A stretch of 64,000 nt of DNA from the NCBI RefSeq assembly GCF_016428585.1, contig NZ_JAELVR010000001.1, positions 434,001 to 498,000 on the forward strand, given 5' to 3'. Shown one piece after another: positions 9,201 to 16,820 of the stretch. Position 1 is the stretch's first letter. The number at the start of each line of letters is the position of its first letter. The notes under the pieces were generated by a model, which had not been told where the DNA came from, made no database searches, and saw only the letters and a list, made by a program, of their open reading frames with translations. Origin of the DNA: Sedimentitalea arenosa. GTDB taxonomy: Bacteria > Pseudomonadota > Alphaproteobacteria > Rhodobacterales > Rhodobacteraceae. Both the position numbers and the translations under genes were made by a program.

Positions 9201-9926
9201 CGCACCGGCGAATACGAGGACGGAAACCTGGGCGAAATCTTCATCGACATGCACAAGGAAGGCGCGGGCTTCCGGGCGATGATGAACAACTTCGCCATCG
9301 CCGTCAGCGTCGGGCTGCAATACGGTGTGCCGCTGGAGGAATTCGTCGATGCCTTCACTTTCACCAAGTTCGAACCCGCCGGCATGGTGCAGGGCAACGA
9401 CAGCATCAAGAACGCGACGTCGATCCTCGACTATGTGTTCCGCGAACTGGCGGTCAGCTACCTGGATCGCACCGACCTGGCGCATGTGAAGCCGGAAGGC
9501 GCGAGTTTCGACGACCTGGGCCGCGGCGAAGAGGAAGGCGTGAGCAACATCAGCGAGATGTCCGAGACCGCCGCAAGCCGGTCGCTGGAGGTGCTCAAGC
9601 AGATCAGCTCGACCGGCTATCTGCGCAAGCGCCTGCCGCAGGAGCTGGTGGTGCTGCAGGGCGGGCAGACGATGGGGGCGACCGCGCTTGCGGGCTTTGA
9701 CAACCCCTCGGCGGCCTTGCAGACCCTGGTGCCGGAAGCGGCGGCGGTCAGCACGACGACCACCACGGCGATGGCGTCGGGCACCGTGTCGCTGGATGCG
9801 CGCACCAAGGCCAAGATGCAGGGCTACGAGGGCGAGGCCTGCGGCGAATGCGGCAACTACACCCTGGTGCGCAACGGCACCTGCATGAAGTGCAACACCT
9901 GCGGCGGCACCAGCGGCTGCAGCTGA
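6258..9926 (+). CDS. nrdJ: Adenosylcobalamin-dependent (class II) ribonucleotide reductase
   Basis: Reduces ribonucleotides to deoxyribonucleotides for DNA synthesis, generating its thiyl radical from adenosylcobalamin and so working with or without oxygen. 1222 residues, the long alphaproteobacterial form. Catalytic pattern intact: C191 (PHACFIQG), then N466, C468, E470 (NPCSE) and C479, with the same 2- and 11-residue spacings as the radical cysteine, glutamate and partner cysteine of characterised Nrd[20 protein letters not shown] follows near residue 670. The C-terminus (about 1193-1222) is a Cys-rich zinc-ribbon-like tail with CxxC pairs, known in this family and presumed to aid redox turnover. 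No class I or III reductase is in the window. A long leader with NrdR-like boxes precedes it. Confidence 0.96.
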   Translation: MKIDRKFTKAGQDAYAELDFRSATSEIRNPDGTIVFRLDDIEIPATWSQVASDVIAQKYFRKAGVPSKLKRVKEKDVPEFLWRSVPDTGAEMGGETSSKQVFDRLAGAWAYWGWKGGYFTTEEDARAYYDEMRYMLATQRAAPNSPQWFNTGLHWAYGIDGPAQGHHYVDHKTGKLTKSTSSYEHPQPHACFIQGVQDDLVNEGGIMDLWVREARLFKYGSGTGTNFSHLRGEGEKLSGGGKSSGLMGFLKIGDRAAGAIKSGGTTRRAAKMVIVDADHPDIEDFINWKVLEEQKVASIVAGSKMHEKKLNGLFEAIRTWDGAEEDAYDPAVNEALKAAVRDAKRNMIPETYIKRVLDYARQGHTSIEFPTYDTDWDSEAYNSVSGQNSNNSIRVTNAFLTAVEKDADWELINRTDGSVSKVVKARDLWEQVGHAAWACADPGIQYHDTVNEWHTCPEDGEIRGSNPCSEYMFLDDTACNLASMNLLTFYEDGKFQAEDYMHAARLWTVTLEISVMMAQFPSKEIAQLSYDFRTLGLGYANIGGLLMNMGYGYDSDEGRALCGALTAIMTGVAYATSAEMAGELGAFSGYERNSDHMLRVIRNHRNAAYGATDGYEQLAVKPVPLDHANCPDAQLVDLAMSAWDEALTLGEKHGYRNAQSTVIAPTGTIGLVMDCDTTGIEPDFALVKFKKLAGGGYFKIINQSVPAALEKLGYGSAQIEEIVSYAVGHGSIGNAPAINHTTLAGHGFGPNELAKIDAALQSAFDIRFVFNQWTLGEEFCTNVLGIPAEKLNDPTFDLLKSLGFSRKDIEAANDHVCGTMTLEGAPFLKTEHYPIFDCANPCGKKGKRYLSVKSHIHMMAAAQSFISGAISKTINMPNDATIEDCQKAYELSWSLGVKANALYRDGSKLSQPLAAALVEDDDEAAEILESGSAQEKATVLAEKIVEKIVVKEIVKSHREKMPQRRKGYTQKAIVGGHKVYLRTGEYEDGNLGEIFIDMHKEGAGFRAMMNNFAIAVSVGLQYGVPLEEFVDAFTFTKFEPAGMVQGNDSIKNATSILDYVFRELAVSYLDRTDLAHVKPEGASFDDLGRGEEEGVSNISEMSETAASRSLEVLKQISSTGYLRKRLPQELVVLQGGQTMGATALAGFDNPSAALQTLVPEAAAVSTTTTTAMASGTVSLDARTKAKMQGYEGEACGECGNYTLVRNGTCMKCNTCGGTSGCS

Positions 9927-9938
9927 GGAGGAGCGATC

Positions 9939-10202
9939 TTGCTTGGGAACAACGAGGAATGGAGAAGCGGAAAGCTGGTCTGGCCGAACGGCACCGAGAT
10001 GGAGCTGGAGGTCGAACTGAACACCAAGCTGAATGAACCCAGGGAATTGCGGCGTGCCTGGTTGATCGCGCCGCGCCCCCGCAAGGGCGCCACCAAGCCG
10101 AGGTTCTGCCCCACGGACGGGCAGGAGAAGCTGAAGGTCGAAGTGGTCGAGAACCCGCTGGGACATACGGACAAGGTGGCGCTCAAGCTGTCTTATACCT
10201 GA
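9939..10202 (+). CDS. Small uncharacterised protein downstream of nrdJ
   Basis: 87 residues, starting at a TTG at 9939 with GAGGAG 6 bp before it, 12 bp after the nrdJ stop, so almost certainly on the nrdJ transcript. The protein is polar and charged, with short beta-like stretches (GKLVWPNGTEMELEVEL, KLKVEVVENP, KVALKLSYT), no signal peptide and one cysteine. No family recognised. The position suggests a role linked to the reductase, but that is inference from context only. Confidence 0.65.
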   Translation: MLGNNEEWRSGKLVWPNGTEMELEVELNTKLNEPRELRRAWLIAPRPRKGATKPRFCPTDGQEKLKVEVVENPLGHTDKVALKLSYT

Positions 10203-10474
10203 GATCGCGTCCGGAACCGGGCGCGTAGGGGTCACGGAGCCGCGAAGCGGCGACCGGACCCCGACGAAACACAAGGGAGGGGCCGGGGTGGCCCTTCCAG
10301 AAGACAAGACGGGTGAGACACCGCAGAAACCTTTCGTTTCCGCTCTGTCTCATTCGGTGAAACCCAAGCGTTTCACCGGGAACAAGGGGCGGGTGCGCTC
10401 GCTCTGGACGACGTTCAGGCCGCAGGCAAAAAACACCGGGCGGTAAACTAGATGAGCCTGGACGGCGAAACTCA
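10203..10474 (+). ncRNA. Highly folded transcript segment after nrdJ (unidentified RNA or long 3' UTR)
   Basis: No coding sequence is supported here, yet the + strand folds strongly. Hairpin A, 10228-10262: GGGGT/ACCCC, CGG/CCG and GCCGC-GAA-GCGGC stacked. Hairpin B, 10315-10351: GAGACA/TGTCTC, GC/GC and GAAAC-CTTTC-GTTTC. Hairpin C, 10355-10378: perfect 9-bp CGGTGAAAC/GTTTCACCG with loop CCAAGC. A textbook terminator follows at 10475. It does not match tmRNA, RNase P, SRP or 6S features known to me. It may be an independent small RNA or the processed tail of the nrdJ mRNA. Confidence 0.45.
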
Positions 10475-10500
10475 ACGGAGGGCTTCGGCTCTCCGTTTTT
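10475..10500 (+). terminator. Rho-independent terminator
   Basis: ACGGAGGGC (10475-10483), TTCG loop, GCTCTCCGT (10488-10496) and then TTTTT. Nine base pairs with one G-T wobble and a UUCG tetraloop. Ends the nrdJ-region transcript and the folded RNA before it. Confidence 0.88.
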
Positions 10501-10606
10501 CATTGCGCCGCGGCTGGTGGCGCGGTCACGCCGTTTTAAGTTGCGGCGACTCGGGGGATCGCCGAGACTTTCCGGCATTGATTTGCAAAATGGAATTCAC
10601 CGACCG

Positions 10607-11515
10607 ATGGCCATCACCATTTCCCTTCCCCCGAGCAGCCCCTATTCCATCGTGGATGTCGCGAGCATCATCGATTTCATCTCGACCGAGGCGACCGTGA
10701 ACCTGGATTCGCCGACGCAATTCACCGGCACCGGCGTCTATGGCGGGCAGCTTGCCAGCTATGTCGCGACCGGCAGCGGCTTCACCACCTCGACCCTGTC
10801 GGGCGCGGACTATGTCTCGGGCGGCACGGTGGACGAGATCGTGTTTTCCACCGCGCTCGGCGATATCACCTTCGAGACCATCGATATCGACATGGCGGTA
10901 TTCTCGCCGGTGATCCTGCAGGACCTGTTCGGCATCGCGCCCTTCGCGATCGAACTGTTCCTGATGGAGCGCGACTGGACGATCACGCTGGGCAACCAGA
11001 ATGACTTTGCCCCGCGCGGCACGCTGGTCGGGGATGGCGTGGCGCTGAACACCGAGGGCGACGACGTCATCCGCGGCATGGGCGGACGCGACACCCTGTT
11101 TTCCGGCGATGGCGACGACAGGCTGTTCGGCAACAGGGGCCGCGACGTCCTGAACGGTGGCAAGGGCGCCGACATCCTGAAGGGCGGCAAGGGCGCCGAC
11201 AAGATCTTTGGCGGGACAGGTCGCGACACGCTGGACGGGGGCGAGCAGAACGACATCCTGATCGGCGGCGGGGGCTTTGACAGGTTCGTGTTCCGGGATG
11301 GTTCCGGCGTGGACCGGATCAGGGATTTCAACCGCGACAACCGTGAGGATATCGACCTGTCCGCGGTCACCGAGATCAGGACATACAGGGACCTTGTGAA
11401 CAACCACATGCAGGAGGTGGGCGGCGACGTGGTCATCGATGACGGGGCGGGCACGCGGATCATCATCGAGGGCTTCCAGATCGCCGATCTCGGCAAGGGT
11501 GATTTCCTGTTCTGA
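10607..11515 (+). CDS. RTX-type calcium-binding repeat protein
   Basis: Probably secreted by a type I (TolC-linked ABC) system and folded outside the cell by calcium. 302 residues from MAITISLPP. The N-terminal 140 residues are rich in Thr, Ser, Gly and small hydrophobics with no motif I recognise and no Sec signal peptide. Residues about 150-240 hold tandem GGxGxDxxx nonapeptides (GMGGRDTLF, GDGDDRLFG, GGKGADILK, GGKGADKIF, GGTGRDTLD). The C-terminal segment after FDRFVFRDGSGVDRIRDF resembles the end domain of such repeat proteins and may hold the secretion signal. No secretion genes adjoin it. A longer start at 10517 is possible but less likely. Confidence 0.8.
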   Translation: MAITISLPPSSPYSIVDVASIIDFISTEATVNLDSPTQFTGTGVYGGQLASYVATGSGFTTSTLSGADYVSGGTVDEIVFSTALGDITFETIDIDMAVFSPVILQDLFGIAPFAIELFLMERDWTITLGNQNDFAPRGTLVGDGVALNTEGDDVIRGMGGRDTLFSGDGDDRLFGNRGRDVLNGGKGADILKGGKGADKIFGGTGRDTLDGGEQNDILIGGGGFDRFVFRDGSGVDRIRDFNRDNREDIDLSAVTEIRTYRDLVNNHMQEVGGDVVIDDGAGTRIIIEGFQIADLGKGDFLF

Positions 11516-11524
11516 CCGGCGGTC

Positions 11525-12022
11525 TCAGTCCAGCAGCGACGCGCCGGGGGCGGATTTCGCCAGCCCCAGACGCCGGCGCAGCGCGGCGCGGGCGCGGGCG
11601 AGGCGCGACATCACGGTGCCAGGAGGCACGCCGGTCAGGCGGGCCAGTTCCGCCGGGCTGGTCTCTCCCGCCGCCACCAGCGCCATCAGCGCCGCCTGTT
11701 CGGGTGGCAGCCGCGCCATCGCCCGCCTGAGCTCGGCGACCGCGAGACGGGCCGGCGCTTCGGGCGCGGTCATCGCCATGTCCTCCCGGAACTCCTCGCT
11801 CGGTCTGTTGGCGCGCCACCGGCTGCGGGCGAGGTTGGCGAGTGCCGTCATCGCGTAGGCCTCGGGATTGTCGATCCGCTGACCCGTGACCTGGCGCTGC
11901 CACAGGCGCAGGGCGGCATCCTGGGCGAGGTCGGCGGCCTCCTCGGGGCAGGACCGCAGGCGCCGGGCGCGCGCGTGCAGCCGGGCGATCAGGGTCGCGG
12001 GGTCTCGGGTCTGTCGTGTCAT
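11525..12022 (-). CDS. ECF-type RNA polymerase sigma factor
   Basis: A 165-residue sigma-70 family protein. Region 2 spans about residues 10-80 (ARRLRSCPEEAADLAQDAALRLWQR..YAMTALANLARSRWR) and region 4 about residues 105-155, with a helix-turn-helix (LPPEQAALMALVAAGETSPAELARLTGVPPGTVMSRLARARAALRR, quoted here only by its ends LPPEQ and ALRR). It directs polymerase to a small regulon. No anti-sigma gene is adjacent; instead an EF-hand protein is divergent from it, with a GGAAC-N17-CGTC promoter-like site between them. The start at 12022 avoids a long non-conserved N-terminal extension. Confidence 0.82.
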   Translation of the reverse strand: MTRQTRDPATLIARLHARARRLRSCPEEAADLAQDAALRLWQRQVTGQRIDNPEAYAMTALANLARSRWRANRPSEEFREDMAMTAPEAPARLAVAELRRAMARLPPEQAALMALVAAGETSPAELARLTGVPPGTVMSRLARARAALRRRLGLAKSAPGASLLD

Positions 12023-12187
12023 CCGGGGGGCCTCGTGCGGTGTCGGGGACCCACAGCAGACGCGCTTGGGGACCGCTTGAACAGACGGGGATTTTCCGCC
12101 GATCCGCCGCGCGGGGCCTTTTTCGGCGGCGGCTCGCGCAGGCCGCGGCGGCCGACCGGCGGGTTTCGGCACGCCCCGGAGAGGCAG

Positions 12188-12213
12188 GGAACGCGATGGC
12201 GCTCGGGCGCGTC
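12188..12213 (+). promoter_or_regulatory. ECF-sigma-type promoter for the EF-hand gene
   Basis: GGAAC at 12188-12192, 17-bp spacer, CGTC at 12210-12213, about 60 bp before the ATG at 12274. GGAAC with CGT(C/T) at this spacing is the usual ECF/EcfG promoter form. It could be read by the adjacent sigma factor or by the general stress sigma EcfG. Confidence 0.5.
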
Positions 12214-12273
12214 TGACATGTCGAGGGCGCAGCGATGCGGTCTCGATCAAACCAAGAAAACAGGAGTAGTCAC

Positions 12274-12507
12274 ATGAAACCGATTTTTCTGAGCGCAGTG
12301 ATGGCAGGCGGTCTGGCAACCTGGGCGGTCGCGGCGACCGAACTGGACACCAACGGCGACGGGATGCTGACGCTGGACGAGGTGCAGACGGTCTATCCGG
12401 AGATCACGGCCGAGACCTTCTCGGCGATGGATGCCAATGCCGACGGGGCGCTGGACGAGACCGAGATCGCGGCGGCACAGGATGCGGGGATGATGCCCAA
12501 GGGCTGA
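12274..12507 (+). CDS. Small exported EF-hand protein
   Basis: 77 residues: a signal peptide (MKPIFLSAVMAGGLATWAVA) followed by two EF-hand calcium loops, DTNGDGMLTLDE at about 25-36 and DANADGALDETE at about 52-63, both with the acidic residues at positions 1, 3, 5 and 12. A periplasmic calcium-binding protein of unknown partner. CAGGAG lies 7 bp before the ATG. It is divergent from an ECF sigma factor gene across about 250 bp and has its own terminator, so it is a single-gene unit. Confidence 0.82.
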   Translation: MKPIFLSAVMAGGLATWAVAATELDTNGDGMLTLDEVQTVYPEITAETFSAMDANADGALDETEIAAAQDAGMMPKG

Positions 12508-12525
12508 TCGCGCACCGCACAGTGG

Positions 12526-12554
12526 CACCCGGCCGGACCGGCCGGGTGCTTTTT
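12526..12554 (+). terminator. Rho-independent terminator of the EF-hand gene
   Basis: CACCCGGCC (12526-12534), GGACC loop, GGCCGGGTG (12540-12548), then CTTTTT. Nine perfect base pairs, 18 bp past the stop codon. Confidence 0.88.
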
Positions 12555-12564
12555 CGTCAATGGC

Positions 12565-14115
12565 TTAGACGGGCAAGTGAATGTTGAACCGGGCGCGGAT
12601 CGCCGCGTCTGTCACCGGGTCGAACCGGGCGCTGGCCCGGTCGGCGAGGATCTGCTCCTTGCGGGCGGTGGCGCGCTGCAGCAGGTCGGGTTTGCCGCGT
12701 TCATCCCATTCCTTGGGCGAGGTCCGGTCGGCGAGCGCCGGGTAGATGTAGTCGGTCTGCATCCGCGTCAGCGTCTGCGCGGAGCCGAGATAGTGACCCG
12801 GGCCGCCGATGCAGGTGGCGCGGATCGTTTCGAGCGAGACGGAGTCCTCGTCGACCTCGATCCCGCGCACGCAGCGCATGGCCTGACCGATCAGGTCGTC
12901 TCCGAGGATCAGGGATTCAAGGCAGAACCCCAGCAGCGAAGCGTGCATCCCCGCGGCCTCGTAGACCATGTTCAGCCCCGAGAGCCCGGCCATGACGTTG
13001 GACATGGCCTGTTCCCAGCCGGCCTGCATGTCGGGCAGCTTGGCATCGGCGATGCCGGCGGCGGCGCCTCCGGGCAGGTCGTAGTAGCGGTGCATCTGCG
13101 CGCAGCCCGCGGTCAGCAGCGCCTGTTCGCCCGAGCCACCCGACATCGCGCCGGTGCGCAGGTCGCTGACGAAGGGCCAGGTGCCGAAGACCGCCGGGTG
13201 ACCCGGCCTGACCGCGTTCACATAGACCAGCCCGGCGAGGCATTCGGCCACCGCCTGCACGATGGCGCCGGCGATTGGGGCCGGGGCGGTGGCGCCGGCC
13301 TGGCCTGCGGAGAGCAGCAGGATCGGCATTCCGCCCTCGATCAGCGCCTCCATCACCTGGCAGCTTTCGGTGGCGAATTTCATCGGCGGCACGACGAAGC
13401 AGTTCGAGTTTGACACGAAGGGCCGCGCGCGCCACTTGTCCTCGCCGCCCGCGATCAGGTGCAGCAGCTCCAGCGCCTTGGGCACGAAGGCGGGTTCGGT
13501 GATCGAGGTGCCCACGTGTTTGCGGGTGCCGGCGCAGCAGGCGTAGATCGTGTTCAGGTCCATCTCGAGGTTGTCCGGAATGTCCCGGCACACCATCGGG
13601 CGCTGCACGAAATGGATGTTGTCGAGCCGGTCGGCGATGCGCGCGGCGTCGTGCAGGTCCTGCACCGTGCATTCGCGGTAGCTGCGGCCGTCCACATCCA
13701 CGAGGTGCACCGCCGCGCCGGCAGTGCCGAAATGCACGCGGGTGCCGCTGAGGTCGAGATCATGCGCCGGGTCGCGTCCCATCAGGGTGATCGCGCGGTT
13801 GGCACGGGCGATGGTGTCCTCGACCAGCGCGCGGGGAAAGCGGATACGCCCGTCGGGCCCCTGGATCGCGCCGGCGCCGGTCAGGTGGCGCACGCCGCTC
13901 TCGGGGGCGTCGGCGAGTCCGATCTGTTCCAGCGCGTCGAGCGCGGCCTGGTGGATGCGGTCCATGCCGGCGGTGGTGAGCGGGCCGTAGCTGCCGCCCG
14001 ACAGGCCCGGGCGCACCGGGCGCAGGTGATCGGCCAGGGGGGCTGCGCGGGCGGCACGGCGGGCGGCACGGCCGCCGCTGCGGCCGGGAGAAAGGGGCTT
14101 TGTCTGTTCGTTCAT
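12565..14115 (-). CDS. MttB-family (trimethylamine methyltransferase-like) corrinoid methyltransferase
   Basis: Member of the MttB superfamily, which moves a methyl group from a quaternary or tertiary amine to a corrinoid protein. 516 residues from MNEQTKPLSPG; the reading frame has no internal amber codon, so this is a non-pyrrolysine member, the group that includes the glycine-betaine methyltransferase MtgB. Typical stretches: YGPLTTAGMDRIHQAALDALE, CAGTRKHVGTSITEP, and GGSGEQALLTAGCAQ. Substrate not determinable. No corrinoid protein or reductive activase gene is adjacent. Function in methylated-amine use fits the two GcvT-fused dehydrogenases at 35-41 kb. A longer start at 14328 is unlikely. 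Confidence 0.82.
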   Translation of the reverse strand: MNEQTKPLSPGRSGGRAARRAARAAPLADHLRPVRPGLSGGSYGPLTTAGMDRIHQAALDALEQIGLADAPESGVRHLTGAGAIQGPDGRIRFPRALVEDTIARANRAITLMGRDPAHDLDLSGTRVHFGTAGAAVHLVDVDGRSYRECTVQDLHDAARIADRLDNIHFVQRPMVCRDIPDNLEMDLNTIYACCAGTRKHVGTSITEPAFVPKALELLHLIAGGEDKWRARPFVSNSNCFVVPPMKFATESCQVMEALIEGGMPILLLSAGQAGATAPAPIAGAIVQAVAECLAGLVYVNAVRPGHPAVFGTWPFVSDLRTGAMSGGSGEQALLTAGCAQMHRYYDLPGGAAAGIADAKLPDMQAGWEQAMSNVMAGLSGLNMVYEAAGMHASLLGFCLESLILGDDLIGQAMRCVRGIEVDEDSVSLETIRATCIGGPGHYLGSAQTLTRMQTDYIYPALADRTSPKEWDERGKPDLLQRATARKEQILADRASARFDPVTDAAIRARFNIHLPV

Positions 14116-14381
14116 GGAGAAAGGTCCGTCTGGAGGGCAGGGAATGGGCGGATCATCGCCGACCCGGTCGGCCCCGTGCCGCGCGGCCGCGCGCGGCGCC
14201 GATGGTGCGCGATACAAGACCGATCTTGCTGCGTTCAGCCTGCATCCAAGCCCTCCTGATGGATCCAGCCTGTCGGCGAACCGGGATGGCGTCTGTCCAG
14301 TTCGCGACCTGTGTCGCTTTTGAGCCACTTTCGGCGCCGACTAGACCGGTGCGTGTGAAATGCCCTTGAAGAACAACCGTT
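14116..14381. other. Intergenic region, divergent promoters
   Basis: About 370 bp separates the MttB-family start from the outer-membrane protein start. Apart from the sigma-70 promoter listed separately at 14382-14410, I see no gene and no strong palindrome; the sequence is mixed in composition. Confidence 0.5.
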
Positions 14382-14410
14382 TTGACCCAAGTGGAAGCAC
14401 AGGATAAGAT
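14382..14410 (+). promoter_or_regulatory. Sigma-70 promoter of the outer-membrane protein gene
   Basis: TTGACC (14382-14387), exactly 17 bp, TAAGAT (14405-14410). This is close to the TTGACA/TATAAT consensus, rare for this GC-rich genome, and lies about 70 bp before the ATG. Confidence 0.65.
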
Positions 14411-14482
14411 GCCATGGTGGGGCACTGGATCCTTACGACCGGACCGGGGGGTCCGGGGAACAGAACACATGGAGTGGGACCA

Positions 14483-15001
14483 ATGAAAAAAGCACTTTTG
14501 GCCGGCGCGTTCGTCTTGGCCGCAGGTGCCGCGCATGCGGGCGACTGGACCGGCGGATATGTCGGTGCCGGTCTTGGATACGGGGTTGTCGACGTGTCCA
14601 ACAACGTGCCCGGCGGTGAAGATTACATGTTCGGCCTGCATGGCGGGTATCGCTATGACTTCGGCGACTGGGTCGTCGGCGGCGAACTGGAATACGACTG
14701 GTCGGATATCGATGTCGCCAACAACACCGTGACGCTGGACAACGTGTCCCGTCTGAAGCTGAACCTCGGCTATGATTTCGGCCCGGGGATGAGCTATCTG
14801 ATCGTCGGCGCGGCGGAAGCCTATACCAGCGGTCTGGGCGATGATTCCGGATATCTCTACGGGATCGGCGCGGCCTACCAGGTAACGGAGCAGTGGATCG
14901 TCAGCGGCGAAGTGCTGCAGCACGATTTCGACGATTTCAACGCCAGCGGCCTCGATGTCGAGGCGACCACCGTGAATTTCCGGGCGTCGTTCCGCTTCTG
15001 A
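14483..15001 (+). CDS. Outer-membrane beta-barrel (opacity-type) porin-like protein
   Basis: 172 residues from MKKALLAGAFVLA: a clear signal peptide ending at AHA, then a small beta-barrel of about eight strands with alternating hydrophobic residues and many aromatic girdle residues (YVGAGLGYGVVDV, GLHGGYRYDFGDWVVGGELEYDW, LKLNLGYDF, YLYGIGAAYQV). It ends in FRASFRF; the terminal phenylalanine is the usual BAM-recognised end of outer-membrane proteins. Similar to Omp25/RopB-like surface proteins of alphaproteobacteria. Exact role unknown. A near-consensus promoter suggests high expression. Confidence 0.85.
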   Translation: MKKALLAGAFVLAAGAAHAGDWTGGYVGAGLGYGVVDVSNNVPGGEDYMFGLHGGYRYDFGDWVVGGELEYDWSDIDVANNTVTLDNVSRLKLNLGYDFGPGMSYLIVGAAEAYTSGLGDDSGYLYGIGAAYQVTEQWIVSGEVLQHDFDDFNASGLDVEATTVNFRASFRF

Positions 15002-15009
15002 TTCCGATC

Positions 15010-15031
15010 CGGTCCGGCACTGGCCGGACCG
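15010..15031. terminator. Stem-loop between convergent genes
   Basis: CGGTCCGGC (15010-15018), ACTG loop, GCCGGACCG (15023-15031): nine perfect base pairs between the ends of the porin gene and the leftward aminotransferase gene. No T-run on either side, so if it terminates it does so weakly or by blocking. Confidence 0.5.
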
Positions 15032-15038
15032 ATCGATG

Positions 15039-16220
15039 TCATCCCGCTTTACGGCAACGCTCGGCGGCGAAATCGCAGAGCGTTGCCAGCGCCGCCGCGA
15101 ACGCGTCGTCCTCGATCGTCATCGCGACCCGGACATGGCCCGCGGCGGCCGCCCCGAAGCTTTCCCCCGGCATGACGGCGATATGATGGGTGTCGAGCAG
15201 CGCCTCGGCGAAACCTTCGCCGCTCATCCCGGTGGCCCGCACATCCAGCATCAGATACATCGCGCCCTGCGCCGGAACCAGGCGGACCGTGTTCTGCCCG
15301 GCCAGGATGCGTTGCGCCAGCGCGCGGCGGCGGCGGAACGGTTCGGCCACGCGGTCTTCGAGTGGCGCGCCCTCGTTCAGCGCGAACAGTGCCGCGTCCT
15401 GGATGTATCCCGGCACGCCGTAGGTCGTGTTCGTGGCCAGGTCGACCAGGTGCGCGATGGCCTCGCGCGGGCCGACGATCCAGCCGATGCGCGATCCGGT
15501 CATGGCGTGGGATTTCGACATGGAGCCGATGACCAGCGTGCGGTCGGCCATGCCGGGCAGGGCGCGCGGCGACACATGGGTGCCCTCCCAGACCTGCGTT
15601 TCGTAGACCTCGTCCGAGATCAGCCACAGATCGTGCGCCTGGCAGACCCCCGCGATGCCGTTCAGCGTGTCCTCGCCATAGACCACGCCCGTGGGGTTGT
15701 TGGGCGAATTCACCAGCAGGGAGGCCGCGCCGGTGGCGGCGGCGTCGACGTCGGCGGCCAGCGGCTGGAAGGCGTTTTCGGCCCGCGCCTGCACCGCACG
15801 CGGCACTGCGCCCACGGCGCGCAGCGTGCCGGGATAGGTCGCGTAATAGGGATCGATGAACAGCGCCGCATCGCCCTCGTCGCAGACCGCCGCATGCGCG
15901 GCGAAGAGGCCAGCCTGTCCGCCGGGGGTGATGATCACGTTGTCCACCCCGGTTTGCACGCCGGTGCGCGCCTGCACGCGGGCGGCCACGGTCTCGCGCA
16001 GCTGCCGCACGCCGGGGACCGAGGCATAGCCGGTGTGACCGCCCATCGCCGAGCGGTGCATCGCCTCGAGGATCGAGGGATCGGTGCGGATGTCGTGCTC
16101 GCCGATTGTCAGTTCGGTCACGTCGATGCCGCGCGCCAGCATCGCGCGCGCCTTGTTGAACAGGTCCCAGCCGTCGGAACCGCCTCCGTTCAGGTGTGTG
16201 ATGCGATGGGACAGGGGCAT
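15039..16220 (-). CDS. PLP-dependent aminotransferase, class I
   Basis: Transfers amino groups between an amino acid and a 2-oxo acid. 393 residues, standard for the aspartate-aminotransferase subfamily. Landmarks: NSPNNPTG around residue 171-178 (cofactor-binding N175), D203 and Y206 (SDEVYE), Schiff-base lysine K236 (SMSKSHAMTGSR) with R244, and a C-terminal VRVAMT that precedes the substrate-carboxylate region. Substrate unresolved. Distinct from the aminotransferase at the left edge of the window, with only the family motifs in common. Stands alone; the YjbR gene lies 57 bp upstream on the same strand. Confidence 0.88.
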   Translation of the reverse strand: MPLSHRITHLNGGGSDGWDLFNKARAMLARGIDVTELTIGEHDIRTDPSILEAMHRSAMGGHTGYASVPGVRQLRETVAARVQARTGVQTGVDNVIITPGGQAGLFAAHAAVCDEGDAALFIDPYYATYPGTLRAVGAVPRAVQARAENAFQPLAADVDAAATGAASLLVNSPNNPTGVVYGEDTLNGIAGVCQAHDLWLISDEVYETQVWEGTHVSPRALPGMADRTLVIGSMSKSHAMTGSRIGWIVGPREAIAHLVDLATNTTYGVPGYIQDAALFALNEGAPLEDRVAEPFRRRRALAQRILAGQNTVRLVPAQGAMYLMLDVRATGMSGEGFAEALLDTHHIAVMPGESFGAAAAGHVRVAMTIEDDAFAAALATLCDFAAERCRKAG

Positions 16221-16277
16221 GTTCGGTCTCCGCGGTTTGGTCGTGTCGCGGGACAGGGTCAGACATGGCGCGATTTG

Positions 16278-16625
16278 TCAATCCGGCCGCGGCGGCAGGA
16301 CGGCCTGCGCCGTTTTCGTCAGGCTGGCGCGGACGATGTCATAGGAGGCATGGATGCGATGGCGCAGCGCGTCCGGGGCGGCATCCAGCGGGACATGCAC
16401 CCAGGAACGATGGAAGTAGGGCGCGCGGGTTGCAGACCCGGCCTCGATCAGCATCCGCGCGGTTTCGATGTCCCGCGTCTTGGTCGAAACGCCGGTGTCG
16501 TCGCTGCCCATGCAGGCAAAGATCTTGCCGCCGACCTTCCAGACATCGGTGCCCGGCCCGAAAGGGGCGCTGCGCTCGGCGCCGGGCAGCGCGGCGCAGA
16601 TCCGGTTGACGGTGTCGCGGCTCAT
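16278..16625 (-). CDS. MmcQ/YjbR family protein
   Basis: 115 residues from MSRDTVNRICAALPGA, the size of the MmcQ/YjbR family (CyaY-like fold, often described as DNA-binding; biological role unclear). Matching features are the N-terminal helix with the LPGAE..APFG motif, a WKVGGKIFACM strand pair, and the C-terminal HRSWVHVPLD..ALRHRIHASYDIV region. The start is chosen for fit to the family; the frame is open to 16772. Likely co-transcribed with the downstream aminotransferase gene. Confidence 0.78.
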   Translation of the reverse strand: MSRDTVNRICAALPGAERSAPFGPGTDVWKVGGKIFACMGSDDTGVSTKTRDIETARMLIEAGSATRAPYFHRSWVHVPLDAAPDALRHRIHASYDIVRASLTKTAQAVLPPRPD

Positions 16626-16820
16626 GGAGCGAGGCTGACCCAACGGTCGCGCGCAAGCAAGCTTTGCAGCGCGCGCGGGACGTGGTATCAGGCCGGAATG
16701 AACCGCAACGGCCTCATTATCCGCTGTATCGCCCGCTGAACATCGCTGCGGGCCGGTTTCTGTCGTTTTCATCCCTGGAACAAGTTGCTAAGCCCGCGCT
16801 GCCTGCGTGAGGAATTCGAC

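Noticed and set aside
6174-10307. A 1377-codon open frame on the minus strand opposite nrdJ
   Set aside because: It is an artefact of high GC: long antisense frame with His/Gln/Arg/Val-rich nonsense composition, while the plus strand encodes a fully motif-supported NrdJ.
10203-10474. tmRNA, RNase P RNA, SRP RNA or 6S RNA after nrdJ
   Set aside because: None of their conserved core sequences (tag frame, AGGAAAGTCCGGG-like P4, GGTCAGG-GGAAG SRP loop) could be found.
12073-12319. N-terminal extension of the ECF sigma factor
   Set aside because: The extension is Arg/Pro-rich, covers the divergent promoter region and EF-hand leader and has no sigma-factor features; the start at 12022 fits the family.
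12577-13413. Long plus-strand frames opposite the MttB-family gene
   Set aside because: Shadow frames; the minus strand shows family motifs throughout.
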